A stretch of DNA of 64,000 nt from Phyllobacterium zundukense (GTDB taxonomy: Bacteria > Pseudomonadota > Alphaproteobacteria > Rhizobiales > Rhizobiaceae), in assembly GCF_002764115.1 (NCBI RefSeq), contig NZ_CP017944.1, positions 222,439-286,438 on the forward strand. Direction: 5' to 3'. This document shows, one piece after another, positions 53,674 to 62,253 of this stretch. Under the pieces are notes generated by a model that saw only the letters and a program-made list of their open reading frames with translations, did not search any database and had not been told where the DNA came from. A program made the translations under genes and the position numbers. The first letter of the stretch is position 1; each line of letters begins with the position of its first letter.

Positions 53674-54596
53674 CCTCTACCCCCTGTTATGCGTTAAGTG
53701 ATTGGGGAACAAGCCGTTTTCGCCTTTGGATTGTCGATAACGAGGGCCGGGTTCTGGCTGAAAAGCGTTCCGATGACGGGCTCGATACGTCGCGTTCCCG
53801 TGGCTTTGCCTTAACGCTGGAAGGCCATCTTGCAGGGCTTGGCGCACCCGCGGGTCTGCCCGTCATCATCTGCGGCATGGCCGGTTCGCGGCAGGGCTGG
53901 ATCGAGGCAAATTACGTGCCGGTACCCGCCGATCTGTCGGCGATTCTTTCGGGCGCGGTGAAGATCCAAGGCATTGACCGCGACGTGCGGATCATCCCCG
54001 GGCTCGCGCAATCCGGCACATCTCCCAACGTCATGCGCGGCGAAGAAACCCAGTTGCTCGGTGCTATCCTTGATCGGAATTTATCCAATGGAATCATTGC
54101 GATGCCCGGCACCCACTCCAAGTGGGTCGAACTCGAGCACGGTAGGGCGAAGAGCTTTTCCACCTATCTGACAGGTGAACTTTACGCGCTTCTCGCCTCG
54201 CAATCGATCTTGCGCCATTCCATCGGCGACGCCGCTGCTTCCGCCTCGCCCGACCATCCACAATTCACCGCGGCGCTTGAGCTGATGCTCTCCGGCGAGA
54301 GGATGCTAGGCGAACTCTTCGGCATCCGCGCTGCCATGCTCCTCGACAACCTGCAGCCTGAGGGCGCTGCCTCGCGGTTGTCCGGCCTGCTCATTGGCGC
54401 CGAAGTCGCCGCGGCGAAGGTAAAGCTCAGCGGCAAGGTAACGCTCGTCGCCTCCGATGCCATGGCTGCGCTCTACGGCAAGGCTTTGCGCGTTGCCGGT
54501 CTTGAATTTGATCTCGTCGATGCCGACGAAGCCGTGCGCAAAGGACTCTTCGTCGCCGCATGCGGCATCTGGCCAGCTAGAGGACCTTCTGCATGA
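53670..54596 (+). CDS. dgoK: 2-Dehydro-3-deoxygalactonokinase
   Basis: A 308-aa kinase of the DgoK family. SDWGTSRFRLWIVDNEGRVLAEKRSDDGL is the ATP-site opening, then ICGMAGSRQGWIEANYVPVPADL and MPGTHSKWVELEHGRAKSFSTYLTGELYALL, both diagnostic. It phosphorylates 2-keto-3-deoxygalactonate at C6. A GTG start at 53670 overlaps the SDR stop (GTGA). It overlaps dgoA by 4 bp. Confidence 0.94.
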   Translation: MTSTPCYALSDWGTSRFRLWIVDNEGRVLAEKRSDDGLDTSRSRGFALTLEGHLAGLGAPAGLPVIICGMAGSRQGWIEANYVPVPADLSAILSGAVKIQGIDRDVRIIPGLAQSGTSPNVMRGEETQLLGAILDRNLSNGIIAMPGTHSKWVELEHGRAKSFSTYLTGELYALLASQSILRHSIGDAAASASPDHPQFTAALELMLSGERMLGELFGIRAAMLLDNLQPEGAASRLSGLLIGAEVAAAKVKLSGKVTLVASDAMAALYGKALRVAGLEFDLVDADEAVRKGLFVAACGIWPARGPSA

Positions 54597-55237
54597 TCCG
54601 ATCTTCCGCCACTTGGCCGAAGCTGAAACGCGACCTCATCGCCATCCTGCGCGGCGTCAAGCCTGACGAGGTGCTCGCCATTGGTGAAGCCCTCGTCGAG
54701 GCTGGTATCGATGTCATAGAGGTACCGCTAAATTCTCCGGACCCGTTCCAATCCATTGAATTACTTGCGAAAAAACTACCGTCGCATGTACTGGTCGGCG
54801 CCGGTACAGTGCTCGATCCTGCCGATGTCGTGCGGCTAGCCGAAGCCGGCGGGCGCCTGATGATCAGCCCAAATGTCGACACTGCCGTGCTCGCCGCCGC
54901 AGCCGAGGCGGGCATGGTGACCATGCCCGGCGTCTTCACGCCAACCGAAGCTCTCGCAGCACTGCGGGCAGGCGCGTCCGGCCTGAAATTCTTCCCAGCC
55001 AGTGTGCTCGGCCCCGACGGCATCAAGGCGATCAGCGCAATATTGCCGAAGGGCACTGTCATCGGCGCCGTCGGCGGCGTCGACGAAAACAGCTTTGCCG
55101 CCTATGCCAAGGTCGGCGTCCGCACCTTTGGTCTGGGCTCGAGCCTTTACAAGCTTGGCGCCTCCGCGTCCTTTGTCCGCGACCGGGCAAAGGCGACGGT
55201 CGAAGCCTATGACCGCATATTTACCGGAGCCTTATGA
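54593..55237 (+). CDS. dgoA: 2-Dehydro-3-deoxy-6-phosphogalactonate aldolase
   Basis: A 214-aa class I aldolase of the KDPG/KDPGal family. The catalytic E43 (DVIEVPLNSPDP) and Schiff-base K132 (GLKFFPAS) are present. SPNVDTAVLAAAAEAGMVTMPGVFTPTEA is also typical. It yields pyruvate and glyceraldehyde 3-phosphate. It is the short (single-domain) DgoA, and the dehydratase domain or gene DgoD is absent from the cluster. Confidence 0.94.
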   Translation: MIRSSATWPKLKRDLIAILRGVKPDEVLAIGEALVEAGIDVIEVPLNSPDPFQSIELLAKKLPSHVLVGAGTVLDPADVVRLAEAGGRLMISPNVDTAVLAAAAEAGMVTMPGVFTPTEALAALRAGASGLKFFPASVLGPDGIKAISAILPKGTVIGAVGGVDENSFAAYAKVGVRTFGLGSSLYKLGASASFVRDRAKATVEAYDRIFTGAL

Positions 55238-56112
55238 TGGATCAGCCGAAGATCAGCGTTTTCTACGATGTGGCTTGTGAACTTGGCGAGGGGCCGGGCT
55301 ACGATGCGTTGACCAAGACTGTCTGGTGGTTCGATATTGTCACCGGGCGCCTGTTTGAAAAACCCTTGGCCGGTGGTGATGTCCAAATTCACACTCTCGG
55401 ACAGATGGCCAGTGCGCTCGCCGTCATCGACGAGAAGAGACAGCTCATTGCGACCGAAACCGGACTCTTCATCCGCGATCGGCTGACCGGCCACACCACG
55501 ATGCATCAGCCGATCGAGGCCGACAATCCGTCCACTCGCTCTAACGATGCGCGTGTGCACCCTGCCGGAGCCTTCTGGATCGGCACGATGGGCAAGAAGT
55601 CCGAGAAGGGCGCTGGTTCGATCTATTGGTACCGGCGCGGCGAGTTACGCAAGCTTTTCAGTGACATATCAATCAGCAACTCGATCTGCTTTTCGCCCGA
55701 TGGCCGTACCGCCTATTTCGCCGACACTGGCAAGAACATCATCTGGCGCGTCGATACCAACCCTGAGACGGGCTTGCCAGTCGGCGAGCCGGCGCTGTTC
55801 TATCAGCACAAGGAAAAAGGCGGTATCGACGGATCGGTCGTTGATGGAGACGGCAATCTGTGGAACGCCTGCTGGGGCCGATCAAGCATCGACGTTTACG
55901 ACCCGTCAGGCAAGCGCATCCGTTCCATCGAAATGCCGGTCCGGCAACCTTCCTGTCCTGCATTTGTCAGTGAGGACACGGCCAATATGATTATAACGAC
56001 GGCCTATCATCAGATGACCGAGCCTGTGCACCGGTCCGATCCCGATGCTGGAAAGACCTTTCTGGTCGAGCTTGCCGGCAAGGGTCGCCTCGACCCTCCT
56101 GTAAGATTGTAG
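55234..56112 (+). CDS. SMP-30/gluconolactonase-family lactonase
   Basis: A 292-aa six-bladed propeller lactonase. Metal ligands can be read in VACELGEGPGYD (Glu), NDARVHPAGAFWIGTM (Asn/Asp), and KGGIDGSVVDGDGNLWNACW (Asp). It would open the aldonolactone made by the SDR. ATGA overlap with dgoA makes a four-gene operon. The lactone preference (galactono- or arabino-) is not decidable here. Confidence 0.9.
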   Translation: MMDQPKISVFYDVACELGEGPGYDALTKTVWWFDIVTGRLFEKPLAGGDVQIHTLGQMASALAVIDEKRQLIATETGLFIRDRLTGHTTMHQPIEADNPSTRSNDARVHPAGAFWIGTMGKKSEKGAGSIYWYRRGELRKLFSDISISNSICFSPDGRTAYFADTGKNIIWRVDTNPETGLPVGEPALFYQHKEKGGIDGSVVDGDGNLWNACWGRSSIDVYDPSGKRIRSIEMPVRQPSCPAFVSEDTANMIITTAYHQMTEPVHRSDPDAGKTFLVELAGKGRLDPPVRL

Positions 56113-56125
56113 TTTTACAGAACCA

Positions 56126-56142
56126 GAAGGAACCATTCCTTC
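56126..56142 (+). terminator. Short hairpin after the dgo operon
   Basis: GAAGGAA and TTCCTTC pair around CCA, 13 bp after the lactonase stop. There is no U-tract, so this is only a possible terminator. Confidence 0.35.
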
Positions 56143-56242
56143 AGGACCCCGTTATTGCCCCTGTAACCGACCGAAAAAGCGACTGTTTAGCGGAAGCCGT
56201 CAGGCTGCCGAATGGTTGCCATGTCTGAAACAGGAGAATGCG

Positions 56243-56746
56243 ATGGGTCTCTTTTCCAAGGATATCAAAACGATGGACGATCTCTTCGTCCATACGCTGC
56301 GTGACATTTATTATGCAGAAAACCAGATCGTAAAAGCGCTGCCGGAGATGATCGACAAGGCTTCAGACCAGGAGTTGAGGGATGGTTTCGAGCGCCATCT
56401 GCAGGAAACAGAAGTGCAGATCGAAAGATTGGAGCAGGTTTTCAAATTGCATGGCGTGGAGGTCAGCGGTGTGAATTGCCCGGCAATCGACGGCATTCTG
56501 GAAGAAGCTGATGAAGTGGCCGGAGAGGTCGATGACGACCAGGTACTCGATGCCGCGCTCATTGCCGCCGGACAGGCCGTCGAGCATTACGAAATCGCGC
56601 GCTACGGCACGCTCGTCGCCTGGGCAAAACAGCTCGGCCGCAATGACTGTGCAGCCTTGCTTCAGCAGAACCTTCAGGAAGAAATGAAGACCGACAAGGC
56701 CCTGACGGCAATGGCTGAAAGCCGCGTCAATGCTGCGGCCGCCTAG
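56243..56746 (+). CDS. DUF892 (YciE/YciF-like) ferritin-fold stress protein
   Basis: A 167-aa protein. MGLFSKDIKTMDDLFVHTLRDIYYAENQIVKALPEMIDKASDQELRDGFERHLQETEVQIERLEQVF is the typical DUF892 start. Four-helix ferritin-like fold with Glu and His pairs (YYAENQ, HLQETE, AVEHYEIARYGTLVAWA). Linked to general stress and metal handling in other bacteria. The ATG at 56243 follows AGGAGAATGCG. It has its own terminator. Confidence 0.93.
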   Translation: MGLFSKDIKTMDDLFVHTLRDIYYAENQIVKALPEMIDKASDQELRDGFERHLQETEVQIERLEQVFKLHGVEVSGVNCPAIDGILEEADEVAGEVDDDQVLDAALIAAGQAVEHYEIARYGTLVAWAKQLGRNDCAALLQQNLQEEMKTDKALTAMAESRVNAAAA

Positions 56747-56763
56747 CTTTTCTTCGCTCCTGC

Positions 56764-56792
56764 AAAAGCCCGCACATTGATGCGGGCTTTTT
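56764..56792 (+). terminator. Rho-independent terminator after the DUF892 gene
   Basis: AAAAGCCCGCA (56764-56774) and TGCGGGCTTTT (56781-56791) pair perfectly (11 bp) around CATTGA, ending in a run of T. Confidence 0.92.
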
Positions 56793-56868
56793 CGTATTTG
56801 GCTCAAGTCCGGAACAATCACCTCGCCCACCCGTTCACCCATCAAAACGAGGAAAAGCGAGACAGAAC

Positions 56869-57015
56869 ATGGCAAAGAGAATCGATGCCGAAGACGCAAA
56901 ACAAGGCAGGCAGGGCTATCCCGTTCTGGCCATTCTGGCCGTTTCCTTGGGGTTAGCGGCGCTCGTCTGGCTAGCTGTCGAGGTTTACGGTCAGCTTATC
57001 GCCAACGGCATGTGA
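56869..57015 (+). CDS. 48-aa single-span membrane protein
   Basis: A small gene reading MAKRIDAEDAKQGRQGYPVL..., 48 residues. A basic, hydrophilic N-terminus (1-16) precedes one membrane segment (~18-38, VLAILAVSLGLAALVWLAVEV) and a short tail ending ANGM. The type is common among small unannotated membrane proteins of rhizobia. It lies 77 bp after the DUF892 terminator, with a GAGG further upstream than ideal. Function is unknown. Confidence 0.6.
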   Translation: MAKRIDAEDAKQGRQGYPVLAILAVSLGLAALVWLAVEVYGQLIANGM

Positions 57016-57079
57016 CGTAAGCCAGTTCCCCTATTCTAAATGGCTATTGACAAGTCGCAGCGGCTGTCATTTTATTGGC

Positions 57080-57117
57080 AATCCATTATTAGGTATTATA
57101 TTCCATTATAATGGATT
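57080..57117. promoter_or_regulatory. Nested palindromes before the amino-acid-type ABC operon
   Basis: AATCCATTA (57080-57088) and TAATGGATT (57109-57117) are perfect 9-bp arms, and the 14-bp palindrome TCCATTATAATGGA (57102-57115) overlaps the right arm. They lie 40-77 bp before the binding-protein start, so a regulator site there is likely. Confidence 0.5.
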
Positions 57118-57156
57118 ACAAATATAACATTCGCTTTGACGAATAGGGGAACTAAA

Positions 57157-58002
57157 ATGTCCAAACGATTTTACGTCGCGGCCGCTGTTGCCGCACTCAG
57201 CATCCTGCCTTCGATCAGCGCCTTCGCCCAGGAAACCAAGAGCAAACTTGATGAAGTTCTGGCTCGCGGCCACCTCGTGCTCGGTACGGGCAGCACCAAT
57301 GCGCCATGGCATTTCAAGAGCGCCGACGACAAGCTGCAAGGCTTCGACGTTGACATGGGCCACATTATTGCCAAGGCACTTTTCAACGATCCGGAGAAGA
57401 TCGAATTCGTCAACCAGTCTTCGGATGCCCGCATTCCGAACATCACCACTGACAAGGTCGATATTACCTGTCAGTTCATGACCGTTACGGGCGAGCGCGC
57501 CCAGCAGATCGCCTTCACCATTCCTTATTACCGGGAAGGCGTCGGCCTCATGCTGAAGGCCGACAGCAAATATGCTGATTATGCTGCTCTTAAAGCCGCG
57601 GGTTCATCAGTGACGATCTCCGTTCTGCAGAATGTCTATGCCGAGACCATGGTGCATGCTGCCCTGCCGGAAGCCAAGGTCGATCAGTATGAATCCCAGG
57701 ACCTGATCTATCAGGCGCTGGAATCCGGCCGCGCCGATGCAGCTGCGACGGACCAGTCGTCGCTCGCCTGGTACATGACCCAGAACCAGGGACGCTACAA
57801 GGATGCCGGTTACGGCTGGAGCCCCCAGACCTATGCCTGCGGTGTCAAGCGCGGCGACCAGGATTGGCTGAACTTCGTCAACACGGCACTTCACGAAGCC
57901 ATTACGGGCGTCGAATTCGATTTTTATGCCAAATCGTTCAAGACATGGTTTGGCAAGGATCTGACGCCGCCGCAAATCGGCTTCCCGGTCGAGTATAAGT
58001 AA
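57157..58002 (+). CDS. Amino-acid-type ABC transporter binding protein
   Basis: A 281-aa periplasmic binding protein (SBP_bac_3). Signal peptide ~1-24 (MSKRFYVAAAVAALSILPSISAFA). SKLDEVLARGHLVLGTGSTNAPWHFKSADDKLQGFDVDMGHIIAKALF is the family opening; DARIPNITTDKVDITCQFMTVTGERAQQIAFTIPYYREGVGLML follows. ATG 57157 is preferred. The usual R in the ligand motif is within ERAQQ. Gene context (KdgD-like enzyme) suggests that the substrate may be an acidic sugar or amino acid. Confidence 0.9.
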   Translation: MSKRFYVAAAVAALSILPSISAFAQETKSKLDEVLARGHLVLGTGSTNAPWHFKSADDKLQGFDVDMGHIIAKALFNDPEKIEFVNQSSDARIPNITTDKVDITCQFMTVTGERAQQIAFTIPYYREGVGLMLKADSKYADYAALKAAGSSVTISVLQNVYAETMVHAALPEAKVDQYESQDLIYQALESGRADAAATDQSSLAWYMTQNQGRYKDAGYGWSPQTYACGVKRGDQDWLNFVNTALHEAITGVEFDFYAKSFKTWFGKDLTPPQIGFPVEYK

Positions 58003-58070
58003 CCCCGGTTATCCTACGGCTCCGGCCACGCCGGAGCCGTGCTCTTCTGGTTCCGAACGGTGGGCACTTC

Positions 58071-58733
58071 ATGGGCTACACATTGAATTTTGCTGCAGTC
58101 TGGCGCAGCTTTGACCTTTTGCTTGAGGGACTGGCACTCAGTCTTGCCCTGGCCTTCGGCGCAATCCTCATCGGCGCCGTGATCGGCCTGTGCACCGCCT
58201 TCTGTCTGATCTCGAAAAATGGCTTCATAAAACGGCCGGCCGGCATGTACGTGACGATCATCCGCAACACGCCAATTCTCGTGCTCGTCCTGTTCACCTA
58301 TTTTGCGCTCCCGCAGGTGGGTTTCCGGCTCGGCAAGATCGAAAGCTTCGTCTTCACGCTGGCTCTTTATTCCGGTGCCTATCTGGCGGAAGTCTTCCGG
58401 GCGGGGCTGCTGTCAATTCCGGCGGGCCTTCGTGAGGCTGGCCTCGCCATTGGTCTTACGGAAATGCAGATCCGCACGTCGATCATTGCGCCGCTGATGT
58501 TCCGAAATGTCCTGCCATCGCTCAGCAGCACCATTATTTCGCTGTTCAAGGACACCTCGCTGGCTGCTGCCATTGCCGTGCCTGAACTGACCTTCGAGGC
58601 GCGCAAGATCAATGTCGAAACATTCCGCGTCATCGAGACATGGATCGTCGCGAGCTGCCTCTACGTGTTCACCTGTTCGATCCTCGCGGCGATGATGCGC
58701 GCCGTTGAGCGTCGCCTGTCATTACCGAGGTGA
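58071..58733 (+). CDS. Amino-acid-type ABC permease 1
   Basis: A 220-aa HisM/GltJ-type permease with five membrane segments. The VTIIRNTPILVLVLFTYFALPQ region and the EAA loop AGLREAGLAIGLTEMQIRTSIIAPLMFRNVLPSL are diagnostic. It precedes the second permease by 4 bp. Confidence 0.92.
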   Translation: MGYTLNFAAVWRSFDLLLEGLALSLALAFGAILIGAVIGLCTAFCLISKNGFIKRPAGMYVTIIRNTPILVLVLFTYFALPQVGFRLGKIESFVFTLALYSGAYLAEVFRAGLLSIPAGLREAGLAIGLTEMQIRTSIIAPLMFRNVLPSLSSTIISLFKDTSLAAAIAVPELTFEARKINVETFRVIETWIVASCLYVFTCSILAAMMRAVERRLSLPR

Positions 58734-58737
58734 TGTG

Positions 58738-59400
58738 ATGGAAATAGCTCATTTCCTCGATGTTCTTTGGCTCGCGCGCATGCCGATTCTCAAAGGGCTT
58801 GGAGTTACGATTTCAATCTCGCTCCTGGCGATCTGCTTCGGCACTGTGCTCGGTATCTTCGTCGGCCTCGCTCTAACCTATGGCGTTCGCCCGCTGCGCT
58901 GGATTGTTCGAGGATATACCGACTTCATCCGCGGTACGCCGGTGCTGGTCCTCGTCCTCGCCAGCTATTATGTGCTTGGCACCATTGGCCTCGATCTCGG
59001 GCCGTTCCAGGCCGGGGTGCTCGCGCTCGCCGTGTTCTGCAGTTCCCATGTCGGCGAAATCGTTCGCGGGGCCCTGCAATCAATCCCCAAGGGACAGACG
59101 GAAGCAGCCAAGGCGATCGGTCTGACCTTCCCGCAAACCTTTGCCTATGTGCTCGGACCGCAAGCACTTCGACAAGTCCTGCCGGCATGGGTCAATACGG
59201 CTGCGGAAATGGTCAAGGCATCGACCTTGCTCTCCATCATCGGCGTCGCCGAGCTGCTGCTGCGCACCCAGGAGCTGATCTCGCGATCTTTCATGAGCCT
59301 CGAATTCTATTTCTTTGCCGGCTTTCTCTATTTTGTCATCAACTACGCCATCGAGCGTTTCGGCCGCTATGTCGAACGCAAGACCGCAGTTCCATCGTAA
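58738..59400 (+). CDS. Amino-acid-type ABC permease 2
   Basis: A 220-aa permease of the same family. YTDFIRGTPVLVLVLASYYVLG and the EAA loop KGQTEAAKAIGLTFPQTFAYVLGPQALRQVLPAWVNTAAEMVKASTLLS are present. ATG at 58738 is preferred over the 58705 candidate. It pairs with permease 1 as a heterodimer. Confidence 0.92.
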   Translation: MEIAHFLDVLWLARMPILKGLGVTISISLLAICFGTVLGIFVGLALTYGVRPLRWIVRGYTDFIRGTPVLVLVLASYYVLGTIGLDLGPFQAGVLALAVFCSSHVGEIVRGALQSIPKGQTEAAKAIGLTFPQTFAYVLGPQALRQVLPAWVNTAAEMVKASTLLSIIGVAELLLRTQELISRSFMSLEFYFFAGFLYFVINYAIERFGRYVERKTAVPS

Positions 59401-59412
59401 GGACGTCCTCCG

Positions 59413-60183
59413 ATGTCAAACCACCTTCTCGAAATCCGCGACCTGCACAAAAGCTATGGCGATGTCGAAGTCCTGAAAGGCGTCGACTGTACAATGTCGC
59501 AAGGCGATGTCATCAGCATTATCGGGTCAAGCGGCTCCGGCAAGACAACCATGCTGCGCTGTATCAACATGCTGGAAGAATTTCAGGACGGCTCGATCAG
59601 CATCGACGGCCAGGAGATCGGCTACGAGATGGTAGGCGGCCAGCGGCGCCGCAAGAAAGAGAAGGAGATCGCGCGTCAGCGGGCACTGACCGGCATGGCA
59701 TTCCAGCAGTTCAACCTGTTCCCGCATATGACTGCTGCCCGCAACATCATGCTTGGCCTGATTAAGGTCAAAAAGTTGAGCAAGGAAGAAGCGCGGTCCA
59801 TTGCCGAAAAATGGCTGGACCGTGTCGGTCTTCGCGCCCGTGCCGATCATTTCCCCGGCCAGCTTTCAGGCGGCCAGCAGCAGCGTGTGGCGATCGCGCG
59901 CGCAATTGCCATGAATCCCAGACTGATGCTTTTCGACGAAGTGACATCCGCACTCGATCCGGAACTCGTCAACGAAGTGCTGCAGGTGATCAAGACATTG
60001 GCCCAGGATGGAATGAGCATGCTGCTGGTCACCCACGAAATGCGTTTTGCCTACGAGGTTTCCAACCGGGTCATCTTCATGAACCAGGGGCGTATCGGCG
60101 AGGAGGGCAACCCGCGGGAGATGTTCCACAAGCCGAAGAGCGAGCGGCTTGCGGAATTCTTGAAGACCTCAAGCTTCGGTTGA
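59413..60183 (+). CDS. Amino-acid-type ABC ATPase
   Basis: A 256-aa ATPase of the GlnQ/HisP type. Walker [16 protein letters not shown] (~38-52), signature [16 protein letters not shown], Walker [16 protein letters not shown]-loop [17 protein letters not shown]. An Arg/Lys-rich insert ([16 protein letters not shown], ~76-91) follows the HisP-like region. Last gene of the transporter, converging with the KdgD gene 24 bp away. Confidence 0.94.
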   Translation: MSNHLLEIRDLHKSYGDVEVLKGVDCTMSQGDVISIIGSSGSGKTTMLRCINMLEEFQDGSISIDGQEIGYEMVGGQRRRKKEKEIARQRALTGMAFQQFNLFPHMTAARNIMLGLIKVKKLSKEEARSIAEKWLDRVGLRARADHFPGQLSGGQQQRVAIARAIAMNPRLMLFDEVTSALDPELVNEVLQVIKTLAQDGMSMLLVTHEMRFAYEVSNRVIFMNQGRIGEEGNPREMFHKPKSERLAEFLKTSSFG

Positions 60184-60207
60184 CGCTTTCGGCGTGCCGC
60201 TGGCCAA

Positions 60208-61122
60208 TCAGGCTTGCGGCCCCAGCGTCTCGATAAGTTGCCCAAGGTCCTCTACATCCCGGGCCGTGCAGTCGACCAGCGGCGCGCGGACCGGTCCGGC
60301 AGACCGGCCAACGATCGACGCTCCTGCCTTGACGATGCTTACTGCATAACCTGGAACACGGTTGCGGATGGCAATGTAAGGCAAGAAGAACTCGCTTAAC
60401 AGTTTCCCCGTCGTGGCCCGGTCATTTTCAGTGACGGCCCGGTAGAAGGCGAGGGCGGTTTGCGGAATGAAATTGAAGACGGCCGATGAATAGACATCGA
60501 CACCCATGGCCTTGTAAGCCTCCGCATAGACCTCGGCTGTCGGCAGGCCGCCGAGATAGGCAAAACGATCACCCAGACGGCGGCGGATCGAAACCATATT
60601 CTCGATTTCGCCGACACCATCCTTGAAGCCGATCAGGTTCGGGCATTTGTCAGCGAGGCGCTCCAAGGCGTCGGCGTTCAATTTGCACACGTTGCGGTTG
60701 TAGACAATGACACCGAGGGTGGTCGCGGCGCAGACCGCCTCGACATGCCGGCAGATACCTTCAACGCTGGTCTCGGTAAGATAATGCGGCAGCAGAAGCA
60801 GCCCGGCAGCACCATTCTTCTCGGCGTTCCGAGCCATCTCAGCAGCGATCCTCGTCCCGTATGCGGCAGCCGCAATAATCGGCACTTCCTTGCCGCAAGC
60901 TGCTATCGCGGTGCGAACGACATCTTCATGCTCAGCCGGTGTCAGTGAGAACCCTTCGCCCGTTCCGCCACCGACAAACAGGGCCGAAGCTCCATACGGC
61001 GCCAGCCACTCCAACCGTTTCGTATAGGAAGCTGGAGCGAAATCGCCATTCCCATCGAAATCGGTGATGGGAAAGGAAAGGAGACCGGAGCTGATGATCT
61101 GCTTGAGTGCCTGACAATGCAT
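60208..61122 (-). CDS. kdgD: 5-Dehydro-4-deoxyglucarate dehydratase-like (KdgD), DHDPS family
   Basis: A 304-aa class I aldolase-fold enzyme. Start [28 protein letters not shown] and later [59 protein letters not shown] are as in 5-keto-4-deoxyglucarate dehydratases. Schiff-base Lys is K167 and the partner Tyr is Y141. The product would be 2-oxoglutarate semialdehyde from glucarate or galactarate. A related activity (hydroxyproline pathway) is the main alternative. ATG 61122 is used. Regulated by the GntR gene upstream. Confidence 0.87.
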   Translation of the reverse strand: MHCQALKQIISSGLLSFPITDFDGNGDFAPASYTKRLEWLAPYGASALFVGGGTGEGFSLTPAEHEDVVRTAIAACGKEVPIIAAAAYGTRIAAEMARNAEKNGAAGLLLLPHYLTETSVEGICRHVEAVCAATTLGVIVYNRNVCKLNADALERLADKCPNLIGFKDGVGEIENMVSIRRRLGDRFAYLGGLPTAEVYAEAYKAMGVDVYSSAVFNFIPQTALAFYRAVTENDRATTGKLLSEFFLPYIAIRNRVPGYAVSIVKAGASIVGRSAGPVRAPLVDCTARDVEDLGQLIETLGPQA

Positions 61123-61165
61123 GGGAGCCTCGTTTGAAATCGAAAGTCGATCACGATTAGCATCA

Positions 61166-61190
61166 TGTATGTCATCATACAACTAAGAAT
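61166..61190. promoter_or_regulatory. GntR-type palindrome before kdgD
   Basis: TGTATG (61166-61171), TCAT, CATACA (61176-61181) is a perfect inverted repeat 44 bp before the KdgD start. FadR-type GntR operators have this kind of TGTATGA core. A related sequence, ATGTCATACAAC plus TAAGAAT, lies before the 62254 gene. Confidence 0.6.
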
Positions 61191-61238
61191 TTTCAGCACT
61201 GACGGATATGCGGAGAGATCACATGCCTGCGAAAAAGT

Positions 61239-61967
61239 TCACTGCGGCTTTTTGTCGGAATGCGATGCATTGCTGCGCAGGCGATCACGGCTGCTGCCGA
61301 GGTGGAGGCGCATGGCAGCACGGGCACCTTCCACATCCTGCGCCTTGATGGACTGATAGATCTGGTCGTGCTCACGGTTCACGCGCTCCAGATATTCGCG
61401 TTGCGGTAACCCGTTGAGCCGATGGGTTTGCAAGCGCGTACGGGGAATCAGCAGCTCACCCAAGTAGTTGAACATGCTAAGAAAATGACGGTTTTTTGTC
61501 GCGGATGCGATAGCACGGTGGAACTCGAGATCCGCGTGTATCGAGCTTTCGTCTCGTTCGATCGCTTCGTTCATCAGGTCGAGTGCGGTCTTGATCCTGT
61601 CGAGATCGCTATCGTCGCGGCGCAGTGCAGCCAAGGCAGCAGCTTCGAGTTCAATGCTGATTCTCAACTCCATAACGCCGATGATTTCCTCGACGAGTTC
61701 GAGATTGTCTTCTTCGATCCGGAAGGGAGCGGCGGGGATTTCCTTAAGGACGAAGGCACCGATACCCTGCTGTGTATGGACCAGACCTTTAGCTTTCAAA
61801 TTGGCGATCGCTTCACGTACAACAGTACGACTCACATTGAATTCACCGATCATGTCTTGCTCTGTCGGCAACCGTTCGCCGCGCTTGTAATGACCAGACA
61901 TGATCCGGTCTGCAACAGCCTTAACCAATTGACCTGTAAGCGTTTCTCGTTTGCCAAGACCGGACAT
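61239..61967 (-). CDS. GntR-family regulator, FadR (FCD) type
   Basis: A 242-aa repressor. The winged HTH reads GQLVKAVADRIMSGHYKRGERLPTEQDMIGEFNVSRTVVREAIANLKAKGLVHTQQGIGAFV (~11-70). The FCD effector domain has metal-type His residues in ADLEFHRAIASATKNRHF and LNREHDQIYQSI. ATG 61967 has AAGG 5 bases before it and is preferred over 61988. It is between kdgD and the solute-binding gene and likely regulates both and perhaps the ABC operon. Confidence 0.9.
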   Translation of the reverse strand: MSGLGKRETLTGQLVKAVADRIMSGHYKRGERLPTEQDMIGEFNVSRTVVREAIANLKAKGLVHTQQGIGAFVLKEIPAAPFRIEEDNLELVEEIIGVMELRISIELEAAALAALRRDDSDLDRIKTALDLMNEAIERDESSIHADLEFHRAIASATKNRHFLSMFNYLGELLIPRTRLQTHRLNGLPQREYLERVNREHDQIYQSIKAQDVEGARAAMRLHLGSSRDRLRSNASHSDKKPQ

Positions 61968-62208
61968 CAATACCTTCTCTGCTTCCATCAGGCAGCACTA
62001 CTCTATTTACCCAGGAGCAGGGTGCTCCGAAGCGTTTTTTCGATAAAGTAAGATATCATATATTCGTTCTGTGGAAACCACGCATATCAATTTTGCCCAC
62101 AAAATCAGATGCTTCAGTCAAGCCGAACCCCTGCCATTCTCTCTCCTATCATTATTTCGCTAGTATCAGCCAAATTTTGGCTTGCTCGCCATCGAATTCA
62201 ATACTACG

Positions 62209-62228
62209 ATGTCATACAACATAAGAAT
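62209..62228. promoter_or_regulatory. Second GntR-like site before the solute-binding gene
   Basis: ATGTCATACAAC then A then TAAGAAT is nearly the same block as ATGTCATCATACAAC TAAGAAT at 61169-61190. It sits 25 bp before the start at 62254. Confidence 0.5.
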
Positions 62229-62253
62229 ATCGCTGATCATAGGGGAGGAAACT

